DNA of 64,000 nucleotides, from contig OX439132.1 in the NCBI GenBank assembly GCA_949318235.1, positions 17,553,256 through 17,617,255 of the forward strand, written 5' to 3'. This document shows positions 1 to 14,849 of the stretch, piece after piece (the first letter of the stretch is position 1; each line of letters starts with the position of its first letter). The notes below the pieces were generated by a model, which did no database searches, was not told where the DNA came from, and worked only from the letters and a program-made list of their open reading frames with translations. Both the position numbers and the translations under genes were made by a program. This DNA comes from Ecdyonurus torrentis. Lineage: Eukaryota; Arthropoda; Insecta; Ephemeroptera; Heptageniidae.

Positions 1-2267
1 TAAGATGATACATCTATATATTAAAAGTTTTGTTTGATTAATTTTCTTTTTCAATCTAATATTAATTAGTTTTAATCCACGTTTCTGCATTATAGATATT
101 ATCTTATATCTATAAAAGATACGTTTTATATTTAGAGTTTTAAAAGCTTAAGAATGGGATTTTTCATTTCATAAAATAAACAAAATAACTTTGATCTTAA
201 AAAAAATAATAAAATAAAATAAAAAATCAGAGTATAAGAAAATATGAAATTTAAAATTATTTTTCTTAAATTTAAATTTATAATTAGTACACTCAAATAT
301 ATAAGAAATAAGAAGAAAAAGCAGGAAAAAGTTTTGATTTTTCTAATTATATGGCTGGTTAAGTAAGCAATACTCACTCCCTATTTTAATCTTTTTTAAT
401 TGACTTTTGATTAGAAATGTCGAGTTACTTATTTTGTATAATGGAATGGCTTAAAATATTTTGGGGATGTCACAAGATATACTCATGGAATGTTGATCTA
501 AGATAAAAATTAAAATTTTAGCTTCTTACTTAAAGTTCATGAAACATTTGTGATGAGAATGGTTCAAACGTTTTGTTATGGAAATATGTTTTTAATACAT
601 AAATTACAAATAAAATGCAAAATTGTTGTAATCTACAGTATTATTATTAATTTTATTTTTTTGTTATTATTAATTTATTTATTTTGATAAATCTAATGGT
701 CATAAAATCTGAATCAGATTTTTTTAAGGCATGAAAGAACAATTTCAAAAAATAAAAATGTGACAACTTTTCTGATCTTGCAAATGAATTACCAGTGTAG
801 TGCGCTACCCAATCATAGGTTGAGAGATAAAAGCTTATGAATACCCTAATTTACTATCCTTTAACATTGTGGGATTTTTTTTAATGAAGAAACTATTGCA
901 CAGGTGTAAAATGTTTTAAATTTCTAAAAATATTTATACGTATTTTAAGCTAATAACAAATCACCGCGGGTAACTTCCAATAGTCGTCAAAATAATCTAA
1001 GAATGCATTAATAATATTTTAAATTACGTCCATATAATTTTTTTTTAATTTATTGTTTCAAATTGAATAAAATTATAACTTCAAATTATAAAAATATACA
1101 AATTAAAATATTCCATAAAATTTTGACCAATTTATTAAGATCATAAACAATGGTCTGTTTTTCATGTAAAACAAAAAAATATTTATAGGTGAATAATAAT
1201 ACAGACTGAAGTATTATTTTTTACTCCGCATACATATACAGTATAAACAATGATACATGTTTTAAAAATATTTGCATAAAGTAATTTAGATATGTTATTT
1301 ATTATATATAAGACAATAAAATAATATTCTTGCATGCCATCTTTAAAAAAAAAATAAAAAAAATTAGCTTTAAAAAAATAAATTATTAAACACGAAAAAA
1401 ATAAGCCTGAAATTAAAGTATGAAATTTATATCATCAATATACAGGTTTAAACTTATTAAACTTTTTTTTATGCCTTTATATTACAATTTTTTCTTTATT
1501 ATTTTAGGTAAGGTTTTGTATAATATGGAAATTATTATATTAGTTCTCTAGGGTTGATATATTGTTGCTCATTATCATGTAGCGGTTATCACGCGAACTC
1601 AAAAGATCCACCTCCACCTCTTTCTTCACCCCACCCACCACCCCCAATGTCACCAAGAAAGAAACTTTTATTTTTTTTTTCTTCTCCATATTAGCAAAAG
1701 CAAAATATTGTATTAAAATTTTTGAACTAAATTAAGTACTTGTATGCATGATTTTAAATAAAATTTGCATATACGTTTTATATAAAAATTACATATTTGA
1801 CTCGTATAAGTAATTTACAGTTAAAATTATTACTGCAATTTAAAATGTGATACTTAATGTCTTGATATGTTTATTTTGCTTCTTTAAAAAAAAAAAAAAA
1901 AAAAATGGAACGTGTCGCAATTTTATAATTTACATTACTAGCATGCTGGTTATTATAAGCTACTTGACTATCATTGAATGTACTTTACAACACTATTGGT
2001 CTATGTTTGGTTACTATACCTTTTCATTATTTTGTTTATTAATTTTATTCTTATAATTAGCATTTGATGCGTGTGTAAGAATTACATAATATGTAGTACG
2101 TTTTTCAAGAAATTATTTCTTTGGCCAAGGAATGCTGTATTTTTTTAAAAAAATGTTTTGAATCTAGTTCATGGACTATATTGAACATACATTATATTAT
2201 TACGTACCTTTTTATATTCTGTCATGGTTTATTATATAAAGCATGTGTGTTGTATGTAAAGTTTTTA

Positions 2268-2269
<2 letters not shown>
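1..2269. other. AT-rich gene-free stretch
   Basis: No coding exon, RNA gene or transposon end is visible. The only textured parts are a C-rich patch on the + strand near 1608-1648 and a poly(A) run near 1886-1904. Open frames here are short and built from AT-rich codons. Confidence 0.6.

Positions 2270-2306
<37 letters not shown>
2270..2306. repeat. (GA)n microsatellite
   Basis: An uninterrupted GA run of 37 bp. It abuts a GC-richer, C-rich patch (2330-2490) that shows no recognisable gene. Confidence 0.95.
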
Positions 2307-2309
<3 letters not shown>

Positions 2310-3038
2310 ATAATCAGCACGAGTTTGATATGACCCAGTGGTGATCATGCGATGACCTTCCTCCCCTCCCTCCCCCCTCCTCCCCCAAGCTCCTGTGCAT
2401 GGGTGGTTCACTGTAAAGTCGGAGACATCGCACGACGTCTCACCAATAATCACGATACACCTCTACCTTTCTACCTGCCACCGAGCTCCTCTACAAATTA
2501 TTACTCTTTAAATAGATTTTTAACTATATCATAACCATTATTTTACTGTCTTAAAAAAATATATATATACATACAGTATAATACAATAAAGTTTTCTGAG
2601 TTTTTTTTCTGTTTATATCAAAATATTACCATATTTTACTTAATATTATTTATACATGTTGCTAAAGTTAAATTAATTATATTTTATAGTAATAATATGT
2701 AAAAAGACATGAATTATATTCATGAATAATATATTCAATGTATGAATAATTATTATTGTTTATGATTATTTGGTCTGCCTTATAAAATTTTCATGATTTT
2801 GAATCGTTTACTAATTTCTTTTTCGTTCTATATAAAGTTTATTTCAATGCTTGTTATTTTTATAATTTATTCAATATGAAATTTTATGCATACTTGTAAA
2901 CAATTTTTAATATTATTATTATCATTATTATAAAAGTATAGACAAATTAAAATAAAATTAAGTTTTTGAATGTATTTTGTAGTAATTATAATTAAATTAT
3001 AATAATTATAACCTTCGAAATTTAAAGTACTCAATGCT

Positions 3039-3167
<129 letters not shown>

Positions 3168-3751
3168 TAAAGTGGGTTTACTTGGTTGTTTACTATTTTT
3201 TAAATATAATTTGATTAAATACTTTGAGGCATCAATAATAATAATAATAATAATAACAAAATAAAAAGTCATGAAAATGTTCTATTCTAGAACATGATTC
3301 CAAAAATTGAGAGCAGAAAGCAATTTTTATGTATTTATTTTTAAATAGTTCACGCTTCCTTGCAATTTTCCATTTTTGAAAATTAGAACAAAAATAAATC
3401 TTAAATATATGTAATTACCTTCTTTTTAACCTTTAACCTTATAATTATTTTGTTATTAATTATAATAGATGTTCAATTTTTTTTAATGACGGAAATAAGA
3501 AGATAATGATTATAAATGAGCTATTTTTGATTGATTTTAAACAAAAAAGAAATTAAAGTAGTATAATATTTTAAATATAATTTCGTTATTGAAATTTTTT
3601 TCTCTCTTATTTTGATTTTCAAGAAAAAATTGCTTCTTCTTTAATAATAGTAAGTTGTAAAGAAATAATAAGAAAACGGTTACGTATTCACTGAATGGTG
3701 GTGATATTTTGATGCGCGTGGGAAAAGAGCAAGGAAGCCCTTAATTTAGGA

Positions 3752-4081
3752 AGACTACAAAATTTTAGGGGGTAATTTTATTTCATATTCTAATAGAGTA
3801 CATTGTCCTGAATTGATACATATGTGAATTTCTAATTTTTGAGTTCATGAAGTATTTTTAATTAATTTTGGAAAATCGCGAAATGACGTCACAGGTTGCA
3901 ACTTTTTCGTACGTCCACATGCATAAGTTGCAGCCTGTGACGTCATTTTGTGACTTTCAAAAATTAATTAAAAATACTTAATAAACTCAAAAATTAGAAA
4001 TTCACATATGTATCAATACAGGACATATTGTACTCTATTAGAATATGAAATAAAATTATCACCTAAAGATTTTTGTAGTCT
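3752..4081. mobile_element. Foldback MITE with TGACGTCA in both arms
   Basis: The 330-bp unit starts AGACTAC and ends GTAGTCT. The two arms (about 150-160 bp each) are almost completely complementary around a short centre near 3910-3920. Each arm carries TGACGTCA close to the centre (3884-3891 and 3938-3945). There is no coding capacity, so it is a non-autonomous element; the superfamily is not clear because I see no convincing target duplication. A decayed relative lies at 7715-8025. Confidence 0.75.
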
Positions 4082-4187
4082 GTTTTACGTTTTACAATAT
4101 TTTATTCTGTCTATTCTTTAACATTGTGACCCAATCACACTAAATATACTATAGAATTATACTAAAACAATAAGTGACACATACTAT

Positions 4188-4380
4188 CAGGGTCAGATTA
4201 GCTATAAGATTATATCGGCAAATGCAGACTGACACCTTGAGTTTTTAGTCCCTTAAAGGGTAATTACTCCCCTCTTTGGTCCCTTTTGGGTAGGTTACAA
4301 CCCTAAAAGTGGGCGTAGCTAGCCCAAAAGTAATCCTCTAGGTCTAATACGACCCTTAATCCTGCCTTAATCCAACCCTG
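4188..4380. mobile_element. Small hAT-like element (tentative)
   Basis: The 193-bp unit begins CAGGGTCAGATTA and ends TAATCCAACCCTG, giving 13-bp imperfect terminal inverted repeats. CAG...CTG ends are common in hAT elements. The flanking 8-mers do not match, so the target duplication is lost or the assignment is wrong. The interior is GC-richer than its surroundings and repeats TAATCC and CCCTTAA motifs near the right end. No transposase is encoded. Confidence 0.45.
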
Positions 4381-4979
4381 CAAATTAAAGTCACACTTTT
4401 ACGTGTTAGAAATTATTAACCCTAAAATAATAATAAATTTTATAATAGCTGTAAAAAATTGGCACCGGTAAGAAGCTCTGAAAGTAAAAAAATTAAACCT
4501 TAATTTTAATGATGTAATGGCTCATTTTTTAACTTTAAAAATAATATTTGTATTCAACTTTTTAGAAGCAATGTTTATATAAGTCCTATAAATAATATAA
4601 TATGGGAAACATAAATAATACAAATCACTACTAAAAAAATAACAGTTCTTCTTGTTTTTTTTCTTTTTAATAACTATACTGTACATAATATTTTAATTAT
4701 TCATATTATGTAAAATATCGTATATTGGATATAAAAATGCAATATCATAAACTTATTTTCTTCTCATATTTAAATTATTTGTAATTTAAAACATTGACAT
4801 TATAGTGATCAAAACTCTTTAGAATTATGATAGATTTTATGTTTATAAAATGTTACAATACATAGAATCAAAATATTCATAAGAGCATAATAAAAAGGTA
4901 TTGATTTTAATATAAGAAGTTAAATTGTACAAAATTGTATTTTAGTATCATATAAAGTTGAAGGAAGAGATTCTCAATG

Positions 4980-5285
4980 ACCATGACGATCGAAAACGAT
5001 ATAGCTGACTGAGTGTTATCAATTTTCAAGTTAGAGTTTGAAGGGAGGAAGGGGGGTGAAGTTGATTACTGCAGTGGCTGGCTGGACGAAATTATTTACC
5101 TCGAGGAGAGAGAGAGAGAGAGAGAGTCAAGCCCGTTCAGCATGCGAGGAGTTTCTTATATTGCGCGGCTATATACAACCGGGAGAATTAGCTCGCTATA
5201 TATATTAAGAAAAAGAAGAAGTAGTAGGAAGGGGGTGGGTGAGTTAGAGGGACGTGTACGCTGCTTAAGAGAAGTCTCAGTTAAT
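4980..5285. other. Purine-rich, GC-richer island with (GA)n
   Basis: This patch is clearly more GC-rich and G-rich on the + strand than its surroundings and contains a short (GA)n at 5104-5126. An open frame spans much of it, but the translation is dominated by the repeat and resembles no family I know. It may be a regulatory or untranslated segment; no gene is supported. Confidence 0.35.
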
Positions 5286-5365
5286 CAATAAAAATAAAGA
5301 CTCTTTACAAGAGAGTGCCAGGGCGAGCTTGCTAGCTTCTTCATAATATATACATATATACATAT

Positions 5366-5374
<9 letters not shown>

Positions 5375-5436
<62 letters not shown>
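5375..5436. repeat. (TA)n microsatellite
   Basis: A TA run of about 60 bp preceded by degenerate ATACAT units. Confidence 0.95.
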
Positions 5437-5443
<7 letters not shown>

Positions 5444-5624
5444 TAAAACTTAGCACACAGAGGCCTTCATTACAATACTTTAGATGCGAGAAAGACATGA
5501 CTACGTTTCGTTATAATAATAATAATAAAAAATACGAGGAAGAAGAGAAGTAGCACTCATTTCTTATGATACTTTTGTATTTATTTATTTAAAAACCACT
5601 ATCTTATATTATTTCTTTCATAAA

Positions 5625-5628
<4 letters not shown>

Positions 5629-5691
<63 letters not shown>
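5629..5691. repeat. (TC)n microsatellite
   Basis: A perfect TC run of about 63 bp. A poly(T) run follows at 5909-5930. Confidence 0.95.
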
Positions 5692-5693
<2 letters not shown>

Positions 5694-6230
5694 ATTTATT
5701 TATAATATATTATATCGTATTTTTAATTAGTTGCCATGTTTATTATTGTACTTTTTTTTTCGCAATTATTATTTATTGCAATCTCTGTGTATGACGTTGT
5801 ATTATTTATTTGCTGTAGGGAGGGTGAAAAAAAATAAAGAGGGAGGGTCTCATTTGTATCCTGTTTTGAATATCGTCTTATAAAATGCAAAGAAAAATAC
5901 TGTTGGAGTTTTTTTTTTTTTTTTTTTTTTGCATTAATAAGGGGATGGAAAGAAAAAAAAATATATGAAACGTAGATTATTTTTTTTATTTTTATTTTTT
6001 TAGAAATAAAAAATATTATTGTGTCCATCCTGTTTTGAATTTTATCTTATGTTTTGATTATCTACATTAATAATAGGGGTAGAATTGTGCATTTTTTTTA
6101 TTCACAGTATAAATATATAGTAAAAATATTATTATTTTTGTTTTTAATTATATTTAGTTTTATAATGTTAAAAACAAGCATGAAAAACTGATGGTTTTAA
6201 ATCAAGTAATTAATAATAGGTAATATAATT

Positions 6231-6238
6231 AGTAATAA
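6231..6238. other. Left target-site duplication of hAT element
   Basis: AGTAATAA lies directly before the element start and is repeated exactly at 7485-7492. Confidence 0.9.
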
Positions 6239-7484
6239 CAGTCTTGGGTTCGATACCCAAAATTTCTATAACGATAACGATACTATATTTTAGCCTCACA
6301 CTATAACTATAACGATATCGATACTTTTTATTTTTTGAAAACTATAACGATACTATAACTATAACGATAATTTCACGATAACGATACTATATTTTCCAAA
6401 TTTTTAAAAACATCATTTTTTTATAGAATTTTTTATAGAATAGTAATAAAATGATAAAATTGCACTGATAAGTTGTACTGTACGTTTTAGATTTTATATA
6501 TATCACATATGAATAACTTTGCAACTTTATAATAGATAAATACAAAATCGGTGTGGCGAGAGACAATATGTTATGATTTAAAAATTACTTCTAATACGAA
6601 ACTCAAAATTTTAATAATGTGAGATCGTGAAAAATTGTATAGAAGAGGGAGAAAAGTTGCCCCGTACTCTGCCCAGTATTTCCCCTAATTTTCGTACTTT
6701 AATTTATTTTTAGGAAATATTTTATTGTACAATAATTACAAATAAATCTAATAGCAAATCCAGTTAGAAATCAGCACTTATACTATATACAATAGTGTAT
6801 TCAAAAAATTTACTTTAAACTCAGACAATATAACAAAAATACTTTGGACATATTGTAGCTGAATGTCAATCAACTTGGCGCCGCGTCAAATTTCATTGAT
6901 TTAAACAATGTAGTTCTCATTATTGAAAAAAAAAGGGGGGGGGGGATAAATACTATAAAAGCAATTGAAAAATGGAAAAAAAAAAAAAAAAAAAAAAAAA
7001 AAACGAATTCTATAGTAGCTTTTCTTCTTCTTTTTTTTTTCTTTTTTTTTAATATACATTTCGGCATAGATTATAAAAATGTAACTGTATTTGTTTTATA
7101 TTTTATATAAAGTGATTCCTAGAAAATCTATTTTTAGTACTTTCCAAACAATATGTTTATGAAAGACAGTTTTGTGCGTTTTGTCTACTGACTGTCTGTG
7201 AGCAGGTGTGATATTGGTCTGTACCTGCTATTCATAATCATACTCTGTATCTGGTTTTTTTCTCTTTTTTTTTCTCTTTTTTTTTTTTAGCCTTTTTGCT
7301 TTTTTGAGTGAATAAATTTTTAAAAGTATCGTTATCGAATTGGACGATAATCGTAGAAATAAATGTTAATCTATAACTATAACGATAGTTTTTGCAAAAG
7401 TGTTAATCTATACTATATCTATAACGAACTATAGTTATAGTTATCTTATAGTTATCGTGTTTTCGATAATCGACCCCAAGACTG
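6239..7484. mobile_element. Non-autonomous hAT element with CGATAACGATA-rich ends
   Basis: The 1246-bp unit begins CAGTCTTGGGTTCGAT and ends ATCGACCCCAAGACTG. It is flanked by identical 8-bp repeats AGTAATAA (6231-6238 and 7485-7492); an 8-bp duplication is the hallmark of hAT transposition. About 150 bp inside each end is filled with degenerate CGATAACGATA / CTATAACTATA motifs. The interior has a long poly(A) run (6976-7003) and no open frame of transposase size, so it must be moved by an enzyme made elsewhere. A shorter relative in opposite orientation is at 34060-34506. Confidence 0.9.
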
Positions 7485-7492
7485 AGTAATAA
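7485..7492. other. Right target-site duplication of hAT element
   Basis: AGTAATAA, identical to the copy left of the element. Confidence 0.9.
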
Positions 7493-7714
7493 TAATTATT
7501 TCAGTATGTAAATAATAGTTTGACTAATTGATTTTTGAATGTTATAGTTGAGATTTCACTGATTGTTGAAAATACTATTTAATCTCTCAAGTTTTCCAGC
7601 AGTTGCCAGAGTAGGTTCGTTAAAATAGGAATATGCTTGTGATTTTTTCTAATCAAAAATTTAGAATAAGTTTTGACTGCTATTGTCATTGATATACTAA
7701 ATTAAGCAATGAGG

Positions 7715-8025
7715 AAGAAAAAAATATATTTCATATTTTACAAGAGGACCTTGTCCTGAATTGATTGATACGTAAATTTCTAATTTTTTAGTTCATTAAG
7801 TATTTTTAATAAATTTTTGAAAAATCAAAAGATAACGCTACGATCGCTAACGTGTATAGGAAAAAGTTACCGACCGTGACGTCATTTCGCGACTTTCAAA
7901 AATTCATTAAAAAATAAAAATACTTCAAAAATTTAGAAATTTGCATATCTATCAACTCAGGACTATGTCCTTTTTTACTTTTAGAATATACAATTAAATT
8001 ACCCCCTAATTTTCTTTAGTTCTCC
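7715..8025. mobile_element. Decayed copy of the 3752-4081 foldback MITE
   Basis: The left arm repeats motifs such as TTGTCCTGAATTGAT and the right arm contains TTACCCCCTAATTTT, matching the element at 3752. The centre has diverged and only one TGACGTCA survives (7877-7884). Arms are imperfect and ends are approximate. Confidence 0.65.
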
Positions 8026-8658
8026 GCATAGTATATAAGAATGGAAGTAAAGATATTAAATGTATATCACAAAACTCACCAAATACATGATTTATTTTTC
8101 AGTGTATCCAAATCATCAATTTAAAAAAGAACTGGACTTTACATTGAAAAATCATCTCCTGGTCAATCAATCAAAAATAAAATGCAAAATTTTATGCAAA
8201 GGTTATGAAACATAAACATGATATTTAAAACTTGATGCAGATGATGTTATCAATTGATCATTGGTGACAGGAGGAAATATTTTTATTCTTTACAGTAATG
8301 GTTTACAATTACCATGAAATACTCTCTTATATAAAATTTATATTTTACTTTAAAAAAAGTGAAATGTATTTTTTTTAAAGTATTTTGTCATATAAAAAGT
8401 GTATCTATTATAAATTGAATAAATTATAAACAATAAAAAAAAATCAATTTTTAAACAAAGTATTTAGCAGAGAAAGTTTTAAAATAAATTGAAATAATAA
8501 TTTATAGAGCATGAAAAACAGTGTATGGGTGAGTATAGTTTAAAAAGATTTGTAAGTGGTCTCGGGAATCGAACTAAGTGAAACACAATTAAGTTTTGTG
8601 TATTTTAATACAATTATAGGGAAAGAGAGAGAGAGAAATGTTGAGAGCAAGTTTTATT

Positions 8659-8659
<1 letters not shown>

Positions 8660-8685
<26 letters not shown>
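8660..8685. repeat. (GA)n microsatellite
   Basis: A perfect AG run of 26 bp in a purine-rich stretch that continues to about 8980. Confidence 0.95.
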
Positions 8686-8689
<4 letters not shown>

Positions 8690-8899
8690 GATGGTTAAAG
8701 GAGGGTAAAATGGACATAAGATTCTGTATTGCTTCTTCAATATATCTTTTGTCTTATATACTATATATATAACCACAAGAAATTACATGTACGTACGTAT
8801 TAATACTATAATCCATATACAGAATGTAAGAGAAACAACCTAGGAATATATAATCATAGTATAAGAAACTAAATATATATATGTATATAATATAAGGGA

Positions 8900-9180
8900 T
8901 ATATAAAGGAAGTATAAGAGAAAGAGAAGGGGTGGGTATAGTAGGTTTTGAGAAACTGGGTGGGTTATATAATGTAAGGTGGTAGCGTGATTAATTCGAC
9001 CGCGCGTGAGAAGCTGTAAGAGAAGTTATCAGAGTGGTCCAGCAATACGCCTTGAGGCTTGCTTCAAATCCCAAGGGGTTCCTATATACTCTTACTCTGC
9101 TTATACTTATACATAAGACAAAATCCTGTCGGTCCACCGCTCACTAATGTCCTCTAGCTGTCATACTATAACTGTCTTAT
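8900..9180. other. GC-richer patch of unknown role
   Basis: G-rich on the + strand to about 9000, then mixed, with CpG-containing words (CGACCGCGCG near 8998). A tRNA-like pair of weak boxes near 9030-9085 does not fold convincingly. No gene is visible. Confidence 0.3.
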
Positions 9181-9286
9181 AGATATATATATATATATAG
9201 AATAAGAAGAACTGAATAAAGTTTATCCCCAACAACTTTTGCTTGACAAGAGAGAAGAAGAGGTTATGTGACCTATTCTTAATATT

Positions 9287-9290
<4 letters not shown>

Positions 9291-9330
<40 letters not shown>
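9291..9330. repeat. (CT)n microsatellite
   Basis: A perfect CT run of 40 bp. Confidence 0.95.
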
Positions 9331-9333
<3 letters not shown>

Positions 9334-10550
9334 ATGACTTTATTCTAATTTACCTCTAGGATTACATAAGGGTTTTCTTGAAATTATAAAACAATAGAAA
9401 TTTTATTTAATGAAATTACAAAGTTTCTCTATAATATATAAGCTAGTATAGTATAATGTAAGGAAATTGTAATTTTTGTATAGTGTTACTTTGAGAAACT
9501 ATTTGCATAATCTTTTAGATTCTTTTATACTTTTTTATAGCAGAAGTATTTCATAATTTACGTTATTATTTTTTTTTTATTTGAAACTTGCATAGCTAAT
9601 GTATAGGAATAAAAAAAGAAATGTTAAGAATAAGAAAAAAGAAGTTTTGCTGGCTTTGTATATTATATGATTTTTTTCTTGTTAACAATATTTTGATTCA
9701 AATATAAAAATTAAATATTTTGAATTGACTAAAAAAAAAAATATATATAAAAAAATGTTTATATACACAGTGGTAAAATTGGGGGTGATAATGAAGGAGC
9801 AAAGAATAGAAGTTTGCCGAAAACAACCGCAATAGTTAGGCTGCGAAACTGTACTACAATAACTTGGACTTTGTTACAACTTTTACGTACTTATACCACT
9901 CTAATAGATAAATCATATTTGTCAAACAACTATTTTTACTATAAATGAAATACATAAAGGGTCAACAATAAAAAATACTTTAAGTACTTTTAGCCTCTTC
10001 TCCATAAATAATAAAGACATAATTCAATTTGAATATATAATAAATTTTATTTGTCTTGTATTCTTCATTAGATTATTACGAGAGAGAGAGAATATAATAT
10101 TCACATAAAAAGTTTACTTCTCTAATCAAAACTATAAAGTAAATATTATACTCTGACTTAAGAATAAGAAATATTATATATAATATACGCATATAATATA
10201 AACTTATATAGTAGCCATAACAATATTTAAAGGTCCCTTTTAATAATGACCATAGTAATAAATTTGATAATTGAACATGAATATAATTTCATACTATACT
10301 AATACATCTCTCTTCTCTCTATAGTAATAATAATAATAATAAGTAAAGTAAGTTTTTGGTACATATTCTCTACTATTTCTTCTTGTAAATACATATATAT
10401 GTGTTTGCCTTAAGGGTATATAATTATGGAAAAAGGGAGATGTTAGTATAGTTTGTGAGAGTTAGAATGCTTGGTTAGTTAGATTGACCGTGTACTTCTC
10501 TCTCTATGAGTAAATCCCCTTCAAAACCAACCCTCCCATTTCTATATGTA
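9331..10550. other. AT-rich gene-free stretch
   Basis: No exon, RNA gene or transposon ends seen. A TATA-like word TATATAAA sits at 10551-10558 just before the purine-rich island at 10.63 kb. Confidence 0.5.
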
Positions 10551-10673
10551 TATATAAACCACCCTCATAACTCCTTCTCTAGATATATTCTATAAACCAT
10601 ATAGATATATATATATATATATAACTTGAGTTGTGACAATGTCTAAGAAAGTTATAGTAGAAGGTTTGAAGCA

Positions 10674-10730
10674 AGAGAGAGAGAGAGAGAGAGAGGGAGA
10701 GCAAGAGAGAGAGAGAGAGAGAGAGAGAGG
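10674..10730. repeat. (GA)n cluster, interrupted
   Basis: Two GA runs separated by GGGAGAGCA. Another imperfect run follows at 10824-10859. Confidence 0.9.
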
Positions 10731-10824
10731 GTGGTGTGTGGTGGCGGGTTTTAGGTTTGGGTTAGTATGGTTTGGGTTTGATGCTAAGGCGGTATGCATA
10801 ATGTTAGGAAAAGCAGGGAGGTTA

Positions 10825-10857
<33 letters not shown>

Positions 10858-10997
10858 AAGTGGGTGGTAGTTGGAATATATAGGAATAAGAAGAAGATGA
10901 AGGAAGGGGTTTGGTTGTTGGTTAGTTAGGACGGCTGGTGCTTCTACTGATGCTTTTGCCATTGCCTACTAGCCTTATGCCCGGGGTTTTGGTTCGT

Positions 10998-11001
<4 letters not shown>

Positions 11002-11043
<42 letters not shown>

Positions 11044-11066
11044 GGGAATAAGTAAGGGCTTGTGTG

Positions 11067-11098
<32 letters not shown>
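11002..11098. repeat. (CT)n then (GA)n, facing each other
   Basis: CT occupies 11002-11040 and GA 11070-11098, with about 29 bp between. The two can pair as an inverted repeat and form a hairpin. Confidence 0.9.
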
Positions 11099-11100
<2 letters not shown>

Positions 11101-11459
11101 GGACCTTTAGAGATGCCTTGCTGCCCGGGCAAGAAGACTTCCTTTTCTCTTTCTCTCCCTCCCACTTGTGAAAACTTACTATAAGGCCTCCTCATCTATA
11201 CTTGGGTCCCTCATTGCTTATACTCAAACTATACACGGACGCTTGGCTCACCCTCCTCCTCCTACCCTTTCCTTTTCCTTATACTTGCTGCTTTCTATAT
11301 ACACATTGCATTGATGATGATTATGCCTACCACCACTATAACCTTACGTATACACAACTCGAGAGAGAGAGAGAGAGATTATCGATTCAAGACATATAAC
11401 CAAGATGAGAGAAGCGGATGAACAAGAGGGAAAAGAAGGGATGAAGAAAAAGAAAAAAT

Positions 11460-12993
<1,534 letters not shown>

Positions 12994-14849
12994 AAGTACT
13001 TTTGAAGTGTTTTAACTACAGTTTTTAAAGTTACCACGAGAGGCGATCGAAATTATTTATAGCAATACTTAAGTTATAACATAAATGTATATAAATCATC
13101 AGAATCAAGAATCAGGAATGGATTGGCCATAGAGGCTTCCAATTTTGGCTTCCCAAGACAAAAAAATATGTATATTATTTTTTAAAATCTATTTGGTTCA
13201 CGTGATCCCGCAATATGGTACCTCTTTACCTCGATTACTGACTGGCCCCAGAGTACCTATTCTGAGCTTGTATGTATCTATCCTATAATCATAAGGCAAT
13301 AAGATGTACGCACAAAATATGTAAAATTGTATTTTTAAAATTAGTAAAATTGTTTTTAAAAACCCTGAAAAATATCAATTCAAATTGTACATACAAAGTT
13401 AAAGTGTGCAAGAATATAATATGATGATTTTTATACTTATACAACTAGGCAATTAGGTACTACAATAGTATTGCATTTAATACAGAAATAATTAAGTGAT
13501 TATATAATATAAATCATTTGTTAATTTTATAAGATAATAATTGCAATTTTTTTATAATTAGTACAAAATATGAATAATTTAAATGAAATAATTTTTGCGG
13601 TAAAAATTATGATTCTTAAAAGAATTGCAAAATTTTACCAAACGCATAAAGTAAATTGTGATTACACTTCAGAAATTAATATATTGAGAGTAAAAAAAAA
13701 AAAAAAAAAAAAAAAATTATAGTTAACTTTAATCTCACGTTTTGCTATTATAGCATAAATTGAATTAATATCCGATATAAATTATAAAGGCAATACCTCG
13801 CTTTCTGTACTTAAACTATAATTAATTTCAAACTTTAAATATTGTATTGCAAATATCAAAGATTCTTAATACTTACACTTGTACTTGTAAATTTTGTAAT
13901 TAAACTTTTAATTACAATAAACATAAAATACAAAATAAAATATAGAACGAGAAGAAAATAACGTATTGAACATACTTTTAAAACTAATACTTTCTATATG
14001 ATTAAGTTAAATAAATCTTAACCCCGTAGTAAGAAAGTATTTAAAGATTAAATTGAAAAATCTTATATTTTTGTTTTAGTTGCACTTGAGTATTATAATC
14101 ATACTATAAATCAAATAAGAAAATTTAAAAAAAATTAATGGAAAAGCTTTTAGGAATTTTAATAAAACGAGACGAATACTCGTAATAAAAATTGTGATTA
14201 CTGTAATGTTCTGCATTTGATATTAAGAAAAAATAATGTAAGAGTAAGTTGAACCCGTTTTGTTAACTTTTTTATACGATATTATACTTATTGCATCGTA
14301 CTTTTTCTTTTTTCTTTCTTTTTTTTAGGTACGGAATAAAATGATACATAATGTGGTATTGAATTTATATTTTTATAAAGCTACTATAATATTAGTTTTA
14401 GTATTTGTAGAAGTTATTTAAATAAAATGATAATTAAAAATTTTCCATTTAAGAAATGGCAAGTTCAATAAAAATAAAGCAATATTTTGCGAGTAGTTTA
14501 ACGTTTTGACGCATCTATATTCGAAATCTTCCAATGCAATGACGTTATTTATTATTTTTCAACACTTTACACCTCTAACACATTAGATTTTTTGAAAAAA
14601 ATTTAAATTAAATATAATAATAGAGTTAACAAAATTGCATTCAATTGACTCAAATAAAAAATCTTAGGATTCAATTTTTTGTAACTCTCCAATTAAAATT
14701 GTCAAATTATATAAGTCTTACTTAATTGACATCAATTTTGCGTAAGTTTTAAGGCTTTGTACACACGTAGCATTAATTGTGAAATATATTGTGCTAATTG
14801 TGTAATGAAATTTGTGTAATAATATTTTCAATATCTACCTTGCAAATCA
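12994..14849. other. AT-rich stretch with one GC-richer patch
   Basis: The patch at about 13115-13270 contains GGATTGGCCATAGAGG and GACTGGCCCCAGAGTACC and is unlike its surroundings; it may be a transposon remnant but has no recognisable ends. A poly(A) run lies near 13691-13716. No gene seen. Confidence 0.4.

Noticed and set aside
6239..6260. B-box-like GGTTCGATACC
   Set aside because: It is part of the hAT terminal repeat and recurs at the other hAT copy with no A box nearby.
9020..9090. tRNA-like A and B boxes
   Set aside because: Each box has mismatches and no acceptor or T stem closes; probably chance or a very old relic.
10633..10929. 98-codon frame starting MTMSKKVIVEGLKQ
   Set aside because: After the start it is mostly Arg-Glu repeat, and the tail resembles no family. 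It is kept only as part of the island description.
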